From the NCBI RefSeq assembly GCF_900496995.4, contig NW_024470383.1, positions 238,501 to 302,500 of the forward strand: a DNA stretch of 64,000 bases. Direction: 5' to 3'. This DNA comes from Aquila chrysaetos chrysaetos (Eukaryota; Chordata; Aves; Accipitriformes; Accipitridae). Each line of letters opens with the position of its first letter. The first letter of the stretch is position 1. A program made the translations under genes and the position numbers. A model generated the notes under the pieces. The model worked only from the letters and a program-made list of their open reading frames with translations. It did no database searches and had not been told where the DNA came from. Below, piece after piece: positions 32,481 to 42,784 of this stretch.

Positions 32481-33880
32481 GATGGGGGGGGCACAGCCAG
32501 ATGCCCTGGGTTCCCCCGCCTGCCTTGTCAAAGAGGGGGGGGATCAGAGCCAGGCACTCCCCCCCCCTTATCTTGGGACCCCCCCCAGTATTGGGGTACC
32601 AGCCCCACAGAGCATCCCTGGGGTGCCCCACGGCAGGCAGCAGCCCCACGGAGCATCCCTACATCCATGGTGCTCCGTAATCCCAAGACTTCCCTGAAAA
32701 TAAACTTTAAATACACATGAATTTACCCACATCTCCTCATCCTGCCTCTATTAAACTATTAAATCGCATATTAATAATTGCTAAAAATGGTCGTCTTAAT
32801 GTCTCAAGTTTCGACAACGAAGCGTCTTTGTTAGGCTGAACAAGGGCAATCTCCTATTTTAATTTTTCTTAATTACTCCTCTAATAGTCAGGGCTGTCCC
32901 CCTACCCTGCTGAAACATCCTCCCATTTTTCTTGCTTTTCCCCTTGGTTTTCACCACCAGGCCGGAGCAAAGGGATGTTTCTGGGGGTGCCCCTAAATCA
33001 GGTTAATTCACCCCAGCGCCAGTAAGGCACCGGGGTTGGGGTGCCAAAGGCACCAGGGCGCAGGGAGCATCCCAGGGGGTGGTTGTGGGTCCTCAAAACC
33101 CACCCCAACAACCCCTGCAGGGTTTAATTAATTTAAATTGCAGCTTCACGGTCATAATTAAGCTTTAATGGTGCTATCAGCCAGTGGGTGGTTTGCCTGG
33201 CTTTGCTTTTTATCATTTTTCAACCAGTTTTTTGCTAATGAAAGGAAACACGAGGAGCTGCCCTGGGCAACAGACGACCTTCAGGGCAGCCCGTTTTGCC
33301 TCAAAATTCATGCTTTTTGTGGAAAGGGGCACATTTTTGGCCTGGGCTTTCTCACCTGTCACCCAGCAGCTGGGTTTTCCAGCAAAGAGGATTAAATACT
33401 GTGAGAAATAAGTTGGAGGAGCTCCCTGTGGACTTTTTTCCTTCAGAAATGCATTTTCAGGGGGTGGCGGTCACTGAACTGGGGGTTTCCAGCATGAAGG
33501 CGGGAGGATTTTTTGTGGGTGGTTTTCACAGGATTGGCCTTTCTTCTGCATCACCACGGGTGTCTTGTAACGGCTCAGTGGACCTGAATTCAGGCAAAAA
33601 TAACCCAAAACCTCCCTGCAACCATGCAAAAGCCCTTCCCCAGATTTATAATCCCTACCAGGAGCATCCCTCTTGCTGTGGGAGAAGCGCAAGGCAGATG
33701 GAGAACACAACGCCCCGATTTCTCTGCTTTTCTTTAAATTTTCCTTACTGTCTCTGCTAAAATTTGCATTGGGGATGAAATATTTGCAGGAGACATTGCT
33801 ATTGGGTTGTGGGGGGGAGCAGAAATTGGAGTGGAAAAACCGTTGATTCAGGGCCTGCGGGTCGGGATGGCCTCAGAGGG
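32481..33880. other. Intergenic, no gene seen
   Basis: AT-richer sequence from about 32690 without a recognised gene or repeat family. Confidence 0.35.
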
Positions 33881-33889
33881 GAGTCGCCC

Positions 33890-34120
33890 GCTTCCAAAAT
33901 GGCGGCCCGCGCCCGCTTCCAAAATGGCGGCCCCCTGCCCTCTTCCAAAATGGCAGCCTCGCCCTCAGGCAAGGCGAAAGGGAAGATGGCTGCGGCCTCC
34001 TCCTCAGCGTAGGGCGGTCGGGGCAAGCGGGGCGAGATGGCCGCGGCCTTCCCCTTGCCCCTAGGAGGGCCTTGCTCAAGATGGCCCCTGGGGAAAGAAG
34101 CCCTGGGAGTCCATCTTGGG
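33890..34120 (+). promoter_or_regulatory. Cluster of YY1-type AARATGGCNGC sites
   Basis: Six plus-strand matches to the YY1 core (AANATGGC) lie at about 33897, 33921, 33948, 33983, 34034 and 34078, and one inverted CCATCTTG is at 34111-34118. The first three are near-tandem (CTTCCAAAATGGCGGCC units, spacing 24-27). Surrounding DNA is CpG-rich. It may be the promoter of the zinc-finger gene that follows on the plus strand, with an unseen untranslated exon. Confidence 0.6.
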
Positions 34121-34149
34121 TGAGGGCAGCCAGCCGGCGTTGCCACGGC

Positions 34150-35229
34150 GACGGGCCCTGTCAGGGGGCAAAGCCCCCCCAAAAGGGCCACTGTGGCCCA
34201 GGGGCCATTTTTGAGGCATCTGTGACCCCCAAACCCCTCACGGGGCTCTTAAATACGTCCTGGCCGTGCTCCTTGCTGGCATGACATCCCTGACATGCAG
34301 GCAGCCACCCCTCGTTAACAGAAAACCCGCCTTTTACCCCCAAACCCAGACCTTTTTCCTTGCTGTAAAGAATTGGGATCGCTGCCGCAATGGGAGGATT
34401 TCTGCAGACAGGCAAGCCCAGTCCCCTCAGTCCACAATTGCTAAAACATCCCCCAGTAACCTCACCCGGCTCCAAGTTTAGTTTTTTTTCGTGCCAAAGT
34501 GGTCCTTAATGGGTTTATCACCAATAAATTTATGGGGTCACGCTTCCAGCCAGCAGCAAGGAGCTCCACAGCCCTCCGTGAGGAAAATGTCCCCACAGAG
34601 GGGCAGGTGAACCCCCAAGCTGTCCTTTCTTGCCACATTTTGAGGAAAAAAACCACCTCACCGGGACACCGGTGAGCATTTTTCACTTTGCAAGTTGGGG
34701 GGGTTGGGTATGTGGGGTTTTTTTTTTGGTTTTTTAGTTTTTGGTTTTTTTTAATTTCCGCCGAGGGACGCCGTCGGTATTGCCGCCAGAGGGCCCTGGC
34801 AGTTGTGTAGAGCTCTTTTCTCCCCTCTCTTCCCCCCCCCCCCCTTTTTTTTTAATTCCTTCCTTCCTTCCTCTTTTTTTTTTTCTTTTCTTTTTTTTTT
34901 TTTTTTTAACTCTTATTGCTCGGGATATCAGAGGAACCGGGCTTCCCCGGTCAAGCCGCGGCCACTGCACCGTGCTGACCAGCTCCCCGTGGCCCTCGCA
35001 TCCCCGGGGACACACACACACCCCACACACAGCCCCTCGCTGCCCCCCCCCCCCCCCGCTCCATTTTTGGGGGGAGAAAAGGGGTTTTCTGGAGGGAAAA
35101 AGTGTTGGGAGGGAGGGGAGGGGGCATCTCCGGGCTTTGCCGACAGCACCTCCCGAGCTGGAGACTGCAGGTAATGAGGAGGTTCGGTCTTTGGATGTGG
35201 AGAGGGAGCAGAAAATGGCTCCTTTTTCT

Positions 35230-35263
<34 letters not shown>

Positions 35264-36689
35264 CCGTTCCTTCCCCCCTCCATCCTTCCCTTTCCCTCTC
35301 CTCCCATCCCCTCCGGCTTGCCTCCCCAGGCTGCCTGCACACACACCAGCCTTAAACTCGGTGCCCGGATGCTCTCCATCCCCGGGGAGGGGGGAAAGAT
35401 AATTTAAAAAAAAAACAAACCAAAACCCCAGCCCCGTTGTCTTTCTGCACGCGTCCGTCCTTCCCCCCTCGCTTCATTCGGGTGGGTGGGTTTCTTTTTT
35501 GGATGGGCTGTCAGGGTGGGGGTGGGGGTGGGAGCAGAGGCGTTTGTGAGGGCATGCGGTATTGACCCCTTTATTTTTTTTTTTTTAGCAGGATGGCAAA
35601 GTACCAGAGAATAAATGAAGTGGGCTGAGATCCTGGTGGGGGCTTCAAAAAAAAAATTTAAAAAAAAGGCAAAAATCGCAGGACGAATCTGCGGTCCGTG
35701 CTTGAAATCACCCTTTTATTCCTGGCATCAGTAAGTCAGCAACAACCTTCTGCAAATCCACCTTTTCCCAGCCTACCTCCTCCGTCCTCCGCAGCTGTAA
35801 CAGCTCTGCTGCTAGAAAAAAAAAATAAAACAACCCACGCATTGAGAATCCTAATCCGCCTGCTGCTCACAGAGGAGGGTGAGGAAGGGGTCGGGGGAGT
35901 GGTGGTAATTTGCTTTTAAATGATTTTTGCAAAGGAGAGCACCAAACCCAGTTCCTGCAGCTGGGAAAACTCATTTTTCCTCCTCCAGCACGGGCTCCAA
36001 GCACCCGAGATTTGCGTAGAGAAATAACTGGGTGATTTATCCTCTTTGAGAAGGAGGAGCGATTGCTATGGGTTTTTTTGGGGGAGGGGTTCTGGAAGAT
36101 TTGGGACAGGAGTCTCCAGGAAGAGGAGGAGCACCCAGGGTTTGGTGCAGTAGGACTTAGCTGTTAGGTAAAATCTGGGTGAAGATGAATTTTAGGGTAA
36201 GGATCTCTCAGCAGAGCGTTGTCTGCAGGTTACAGAAACATGTTTGTTGTCAATGGGCTGGGGTTTACCTCTTTTTCTATTTTTTTTAAGGAATCATGCT
36301 CTCTGTATTTCTGTTTTCCCCTTCTGCTTCCTCCTCCTCCCCATTAACTTTTGGAAAAAAAAATTGTTTAGCCAGATTTGATGGAGGCAGAGGGTATAAA
36401 GTTCCTGCAAGATTTGAGAAAATACGTAAAGGATGGAGTTTTTTATTAGCTGCCTGTCCCCATGCCTTACCCTCATTTTGTGATTCAGCTAAGCCTTTAT
36501 ATTAGCTTATTAGAGAATAATAATCTATTAGATTATTAGAGAATCCACAGGTTAATAAAATAGAGGGTTTTGCATAAAAAATTTGCATACAAATCCGTAG
36601 GATGATGGCTGGCAGTGGGTTGCACGCTGGGCTCTGCTTATGGGGGGTTAGCTGGTCTCTGCTTACGGGGGGTTACCTCCTTCTTTCAG
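34150..36689. other. Low-complexity spacer before KRAB zinc-finger gene 1
   Basis: No coding exon recognised. It is rich in pyrimidine tracts: T/C runs at 34727-34910, a C17 run at about 35042-35057, and T-runs at about 35236-35260 and 35572-35586. Short AAAA/TTTT tracts continue to 35830. A CpG-richer part near 34940-35060 might include an untranslated exon of the next gene. Confidence 0.4.
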
Positions 36690-36709
36690 GGGGTCTGGTG
36701 GCACCAGCC

Positions 36710-39543
36710 ATGGAGCCGTACGTGCTGCTCGACCCGCGACAGAGAGCACTGTATCGTGACGTGATGCAGGAGAGCTATGAGACGCTGATGGCACTGGGTG
36801 AGGAGCCTACCCATCCCGCAGCAGGAAATTTGGAGTGGATGGAGGATCTAGCTTGCTGGATCCTCACGTCATCGTGCAAGGGGTGCTGGGGTTGGGGGGC
36901 TGCTGGGGAGGGCAGACCCTCCTGACCCATGTTGTTCATCCCCCCTGTCTTCCAGAATTCCCTGTTTCCAAGCCCGATCTGCTGTCCCGCCTGGACCACG
37001 GGAATGAACCTACAGCCCTGGATCTCCACATGCCCAGGGACACCTTGGCCACAGGTGAGCCTCTGATTGCGCCTCAACCACAGCAGGGAAAAAGCCTGGG
37101 TTCAGCTCCTGCAAGTGTCAAGGGCTTTCCCCACTTCCAACCTCTCCGCAAAATGGGCAAACCCCCACTGTAGCGGCTGCCACTGGCTGCAAGCCCTGGT
37201 TTGGCCATGGCATGGAAGAAGGTTGCTGGGGAGGAGAGACTGTAAGGCCAGAGGGTTATCCTGGCCAAAATGGAAATGCCGGACCCCCTTCCTAGAGAGC
37301 CACATTTCTGGAGGTGCAGTGGAGGTGGTGGTGGATTAATTACCATGTCCATGTTGGTGGCAGAGAGGAGCGATGGGGATTGGAGATGCCTCTGCTAGAG
37401 GTGCTTGCCTGGAAGAGTGTGTGAAATAAAAAAGGAGGAGGAATCCCTCCTTGCTTTCCTTTTTCTACCACCTTCCCATCTTCCCAGCCCTGGGAGAGAT
37501 GATGTCTCCTGCCTGGGTTGTGTCTGTCTGTCTTTGTGCCCCACAGAGGATGGAGCAGGAGAGGAGCAGGAACCCCCTCAAGAAGAAGCTGTTGAGAAAG
37601 AGCCTGAAGTAGTGAAACCTGCAGGTGAGGAGCATCCTTCGAGCCCCACCGAGGCTGGGGCGAAGGCGAGCAGGAGTGGGGAACTGGGGGAGACGGCCAC
37701 GCGCCCGGGTGAGAGCCAACCCAGCAACACGTGTAGCGAGTGCGGGAAGAGCTTCAGCCACAAGTCAGCCCTGGTGAAGCACCAGAAGATCCACACTGGC
37801 GACCGCCCGCATGAATGTCCTGACTGCGGCAAGTGCTTCATCCAGCGCTCAGACCTCACCATCCACCAGCGGGTCCATACGGGCGAGCGGCCCTATGCCT
37901 GCCCCGACTGCGGGCGCCGCTTCAGCGTCAGCTCCTCCTTGCTCACCCACCAGCGTACCCACGCGCCCGGCGGGGAGAAACCCAACCGTTGCCCCCAGTG
38001 CGGCCGCAGCTTTGCTGATCCGGGAGCCCTCGACCGGCACCAGAAGAGCCACCTGGGCGGGAAACCCTATGAGTGTGGCGTGTGTGGGAAAGCCTTCGCC
38101 TGGAGCTCCCACCTCGAGCGGCATCGGCGCATCCACACCGGCGAGAAGCCCTTCCAGTGTGCTGAATGCGGGCGAGCCTTCGCCTGGAGCTCTCACCTCG
38201 ACCGCCACATGCGCACCCACGCTGCTGCCGCCGCCTCCGAGGACGAGGAGGATGGGGAGGCAGAGGAAGAGCCCCCTCCACCCCCCCAGAAATGCGCCGA
38301 CTGCGGCAAGCGCCTCAACCACCAGACGGACCCCCAGCGCTTCAAGCACAAGGGCACTCAGACACTGCCGGCCGGTGCCGAACCTGCTGGCAGCCCCCCA
38401 CGGCCCTTCCGCTGTGAACAGTGCGGCAAATGCTTCGGCCAGAGCTCTAACCTCCTCAAGCACCAACGTGTCCACACCGGCGAGCGGCCATACCCCTGCC
38501 CGGATTGCAAACGGTGCTTCCGCTGGGGCTCAGCCCTGGCCAAGCACCAGCGCACCCACGCCCGGCAGCAGCAAGCCAGCGACGCCACCAAAGCCGTGCC
38601 GGCAGCCGCTGAGGAAGCCAGTGCTGGAGGAGGTGGCAAACCCTACCCGTGCGGGGCGTGTGGGAAGAGTTTCGGCTGGGTCTCGCACCTGGAGCGTCAT
38701 CGCCGCATCCACACTGGAGAGAAGCCCTTCCGCTGCGGGGAGTGCGGGCGGGCGTTCGCTGTCAGCTCCCACCTGGAACGGCACCGCCGGGTACACACCG
38801 GCGAGCGGCCCTACCGTTGTGGCGAGTGTGGGAAGAGCTTCGCTGTCAGCTCCACCTTGCTGGCTCATCGCCGCACCCATGCTGCCCAGCCAGGCCGGCC
38901 CCACGCCTGCCCCGAGTGTGGTAAGTGTTTTAGCACACCAGCCAGCTTGGAGCGGCACCGGCGGCTTCACCGGGGCGAGAAACCCTACCAGTGTGGTGTC
39001 TGCGGCAAAGGCTTTGCCTGGAGCTCCCACTACGACCGGCATCGGCTCACCCACACTGGCGAGAAACCCTTCTCCTGCGCCCACTGCGGCAAATGCTTCG
39101 GCCGCAGCTCCCACCGCAACCGGCACCAGCGTGCCCACACGCAGGGCGGCCCAGAGAAGCGGCACGTCTGTCCCGAATGTGGCAAAGCCTTCGGCCTCGG
39201 CACGGCCCTGGCGGCTCACCAGCGACTGCACGCCACTGCCGCTGGCACCGGGGGCCGCAGCCCCCTCTCCTTGCTGCCGCCTGCCTGGTGGGAGGGCGAG
39301 AGGCGAGGGGGGACGCCCACCCCATCCGAGCTCTGGCCCGAAGAGTCCAGCTCTGTTTTCCAGCAGCACCCCGTGCCTTCCTCCTCCTCTTCCTCTTCCT
39401 CCTCCCCAGCCCCCAGGGGCTGGGCTGCCAAGGCTCTCCTGCCCCCCACCATGGCATGGAGGCCTGGGGAGGGGGACACCCTGCAAAGCGATGCCTCTGC
39501 CCCCCAGGAGCCCTGGGCTTCCCTGCCTCCGCCCAGCTCCTGA
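36710..39543 (+). CDS. KRAB-type C2H2 zinc-finger protein 1 (15 intact fingers plus one degenerate)
   Basis: Three exons join in phase 1: 36710-36797 (KRAB A-like: LDPRQRALYRDVMQESYETL), 36956-37054 (KRAB B-like, FPVSKPDLLSRLDHG) and 37547-39543, giving about 727 residues. The A-box lacks the usual VTFEDVAVYFSEEEW opening, so either an upstream exon supplies it or the box is shortened. Sixteen finger positions follow from CSECGKSFSHKSALVKH. The seventh (CADCGKRLNHQTDPQ) lacks proper histidines and comes after an acidic DEEDGEAEEE spacer. Several fingers repeat the WSSHLERHRRIH helix. The C-terminal about 90 residues are serine- and proline-rich without fingers. By family it is a nuclear DNA-binding protein, and KRAB-type boxes recruit co-repressors. 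The exact start is uncertain; the ATG at 36710 is the first in frame with the KRAB exon. Confidence 0.87.
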
Positions 39544-40209
39544 GATGGGGCCATGGGGACCGGTGGGGGGGCTCAGAGCCACCCTCCGCCTTTGGGGACG
39601 CCCCAAGGCTGAGGTGGGAGGCTGGCCTGTCCCACTCCCTCCCCAGCACAGGGTAGGAAAGGGCTGTTGCAGCAGCTGGGGGGCCCCAGAATACACTGGG
39701 GTGGGGGTCAGGATGGGGAAGGGGGGGGTGAAGTGGTGGGGAGGGGGCACAGGGAGGGTGAGTGGTGTGTGCCAGGGGTTAGCAACCAGCATAGGTGCTT
39801 TGGGGGGAGACTGGGAAAGGAGGGACAAGGGAGGCTGGGGGTGGATTTAGGGGGGGGCTGGGTGATAATTTAGGATGGTGGGGAGACGACACTTCTCCCT
39901 ATAACCCTCCTCATCCTCTGCCCCACTGCTGTGGTGAGGCAGAAGGGGGGGGGTGACACAGCTTGGGCGTATGGGAGGGGACCCATCGGTAAAAATCACC
40001 CAGGGAACCCCCTTCCACAGGGGGCTTTTGGGGGCAAACGGCTCAGAAAAGAGCCATGGGGACCTGCATGAGTCACCAGCTCTGCTGCGTCCTTGCTGGG
40101 ACCCCTCCCAAATGCTGCTTGGGTTGTGCTGAGGGCGGTTTGGGATGCATCGAGCCGGGAATTTGGCAAGTGTGGAGAGGCTGGGTTGCCTCGGCTCGGG
40201 TTAGTAGGT

Positions 40210-40215
40210 AATAAA
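40210..40215 (+). terminator. Poly(A) signal of zinc-finger gene 1
   Basis: AATAAA, 667 bases after the stop. It is the first canonical signal noticed on this strand. Confidence 0.5.
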
Positions 40216-40396
40216 GTAGAAGGTAGTTCAGCAAAAAAAGAAAAACCTCTTCACATGTCTCAGCGTGTTTTTGTCTTTGGAGAGGGAGAAGATGCTCGCG
40301 GTGTTTCCTACCAAGAAGCAGGGAAAAGCGACAGAGCCCAGGGTCGGTGCACAAGGAAAGCCAGACACAGGTGGCTGCCAGGTACCGGGCTCCCTT

Positions 40397-40402
40397 TTTA
40401 TT
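40397..40402 (-). terminator. Poly(A) signal of zinc-finger gene 2
   Basis: TTTATT on the plus strand (AATAAA on the minus strand), 472 bases past the stop of the minus-strand zinc-finger gene. Confidence 0.5.
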
Positions 40403-40873
40403 CCTCGCCCCATGCCGGCACCTTCCACTGCCGAGCCCTCTGCACCCTCAGCATCTCGCCCTCTCCATCAGTGCAATGCGGCATCCCCTTCTCCTGCCCG
40501 CGGCAGCAAGGAGCAGGTACAAATGACACCGTATTTTGGCACAAGAACCAGCTCCAGGTTACCCCCATTGTTTCCCGGTGCAGAAGAGCACCATTTCCCT
40601 GGGGAAGAGGCTCTCTGTCACCCAAGATGTCCATTTTCCAGGGTCTGCTTTGCAGTAGGGCGCAGGCACCGCTCACCCATTGCTGCTGGGAGACATCAGG
40701 AAGGATAAATCCCACCCTGATACCTTGCTGGAGCAGCCACATCACCCACCCCAGTGCCACCCTCTGCCCCTTAAATGTCACTTGGTGTCCTTTGATTTGT
40801 CCCCAAGATGAGTTTTCCCTTGGGAACGATCCTTCCTCCCCATCTATCACACCAATGGGGGAGTCTCTGTCCT

Positions 40874-42784
40874 TCAGGGCTCCTCACCATTGCAGGCTCC
40901 GGGTGGCTTCACCAGCCCTGTGGCACCGTGGGTCTTCTCCCCCACCAGCCGTGTCCTGGAGAGGGGCAGCGGTTGGGGGGCAAGGGGGAAAGCAGCCTTG
41001 GGGAGGTGGCTACGGCGGTGTTTGGTGAGGTGGGAGCTCTGGCTGAAGGCTTCGCCACACTCAGGGCACTCGTAGGGCTTCTCACCGGTGTGGACGCGGC
41101 GGTGCCGCTCGAGGTGGGACGCCCAGGCGAAGCCTTTGCCGCACTCGCTGCAAGTGTAGCTCTTCTGGGCGGCGTGGCCCCGCTGGTGGGCAAGGAAGGG
41201 AGGAGCCTCACCGAAACGCTTGCCACAGTCACCGCATTTGTAGGGCCGGTCGGGGGAGTGGGTTTTGCGGTGCTGGAGCAGGTGAGCTTTTTGGGCGAAG
41301 CGTTCGCCACAGCTGCCACAGGGAAAGGGGCGTTCACCCGTATGCACCCGCCGGTGCCGCTCCAGGTGGGATGCCCAGACAAAACCCTTCCCGCAATCGG
41401 CACAACGGTGGGTGCGCTCCCGCCGGTGACACCGCTGATGCCGTGCCAGCGCTGGCCCGGCTCGGAAGAGCTTGCCACAGTCACCGCAGCGGAGGGCTTT
41501 CTTGCCCAGGTGGGTGCGGCGGTGGCGGGCCAGGTCGGAGCTCTGGCAGAAGGTCTTGCCACAAGCTGGGCAGCGGTGGGGCCGCTCGCCGGTGTGGCTA
41601 CGGCGGTGCTTGGCGAGGTGTGAGCCTTGGCTGAAGGCTTCACCACACTCGGCACAGCGGTAGGGCTTTTCGCCGGTGTGCACCCGTTGGTGCCGGGCAA
41701 GGTGGGATGCCCAGACGAAGCCCTTGCCGCAGTCACCGCATTTGTGAGGTTTCTCGGCGGCGTGGCCTCGGCCGTGAGCCGCCAGCTCGGCGGCGCCGGC
41801 GAAGCGCTTGCCACAGTCGCCGCACTTGTGTGGTCGGTCACTGGCGTGGGTACGGCGATGCTGGAGGAGGTGGGAGCTCTGGCTGTAAGTCTCGCCGCAC
41901 TCGGGGCACCCAAAAGGCCGCTCACCAGTGTGCACCCGTCGGTGACGCTCCAAGTGCGAAGCCCATGGGAAGCTCTTGCCGCAGTCGGTGCAGCTGAACG
42001 GCCGGTCCCTTGCCGGTCCCTTGCTGGCTGCCCCATGTAAGGGTTTGGCACATTCCAGTTTGGGGACCGCTGTGGCTTTGGACATCTTGGCTGCGCCATG
42101 CGGCATGGCTTTATCCGGGCGCTTTGTTTTCCGCCTGTTTGAGCCGAGGGTCTTCTCCCTCTCTGGGCTGCGGGATGAGTGCTCTTCGAGCTCCTTGCAG
42201 CTCTCCTCCGCTGCTCCTTCCTCCGCTGCTTTTTCACTCACCAGCCCCTGTGCTGCTGGGGAGATGGGAAAAGGAGAAAAAGGGCAGAGTGTGGCCTTGA
42301 CCGAAGCAGGGGGGGGGCATTTAAATCGACAGAGCAGGAACAGGATTCCCTAAAAAAATTGGTCTCCCAGAAAGGAAGAAGAGGGATGTGATGGGAGATC
42401 TGATTCCAGTTTGAACCAGGAACGTGGAGTTGCTAAGCAAACCCCATTGCCTGTATTTCCAATTTAAAAAAAAAAAAATGCAGAGAGATCAATAACATTT
42501 TCCTGCAGAAAAAAATTAAGAGGAGGGCTGGTGTTTGGGGAAATCCCCCTCAAAACCTGCCTAGATTCCTCCTCCCCCCTTCTGATCCCACTCAGGATCC
42601 CTTTGCTTCCCTGCCAGAGACAGGAAAAAAAAGAGCAAGGAGAAACGGGGGGGAATGTTCAAGGAGAAGGAAAGAGGATTTGGGGTGTTTGTTTACCAAG
42701 AGACATCAGAGTTTCGTAGCTCTCCTGCATCACATCCCGGTACAGGGCTTTCTGCCGTGGGTCCAGCATCACCCACGGCTCCAT
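40874..42784 (-). CDS. KRAB-type C2H2 zinc-finger protein 2 (12 fingers)
   Basis: Two exons on the minus strand: 42784-42697 (88 bases, MEPWVMLDPRQKALYRDVM, KRAB A-like) and 42255-40874. They join in phase 1 to give about 489 residues. The KRAB exon has the same length and phase as that of zinc-finger gene 1, and 24 or 25 of its first 29 residues match. Codons before the ATG read PVTLPV in frame, which suggests a shortened KRAB opening that starts in an upstream exon. After a lysine-rich linker come 12 fingers from CTDCGKSFPWASHLERH to CPECGEAFSQSSHLTKH. Fingers 1, 4, 8 and 11 share the WASHLxRHxRVH helix, and 2, 5, 9 and 12 share SQxSHL or a near variant, so the array grew by block duplication. 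No KRAB B exon was seen. By family it is a nuclear DNA-binding repressor. Confidence 0.86.

Larger units (their letters stand above)
39544..40873. other. Shared 3' region of two convergent zinc-finger genes
   Basis: G-rich sequence follows the stop of zinc-finger gene 1. The plus-strand AATAAA is at 40210-40215. The reverse gene's AATAAA is the complement of 40397-40402. The predicted transcript ends are therefore only about 150-200 bases apart. Confidence 0.5.

Noticed and set aside
36602-36712. Upstream ATG at 36602 as start of zinc-finger gene 1
   Set aside because: The added residues run through a clear TTCTTTCAG acceptor and resemble no KRAB sequence.
37811-39850. Very long second-frame and antisense open frames over the zinc-finger arrays (also 38530-39828, 40909-42237, 47569-48450, 47723-48502)
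   Set aside because: They are shadows of the GC-rich repeated finger codons; none shows an independent domain.
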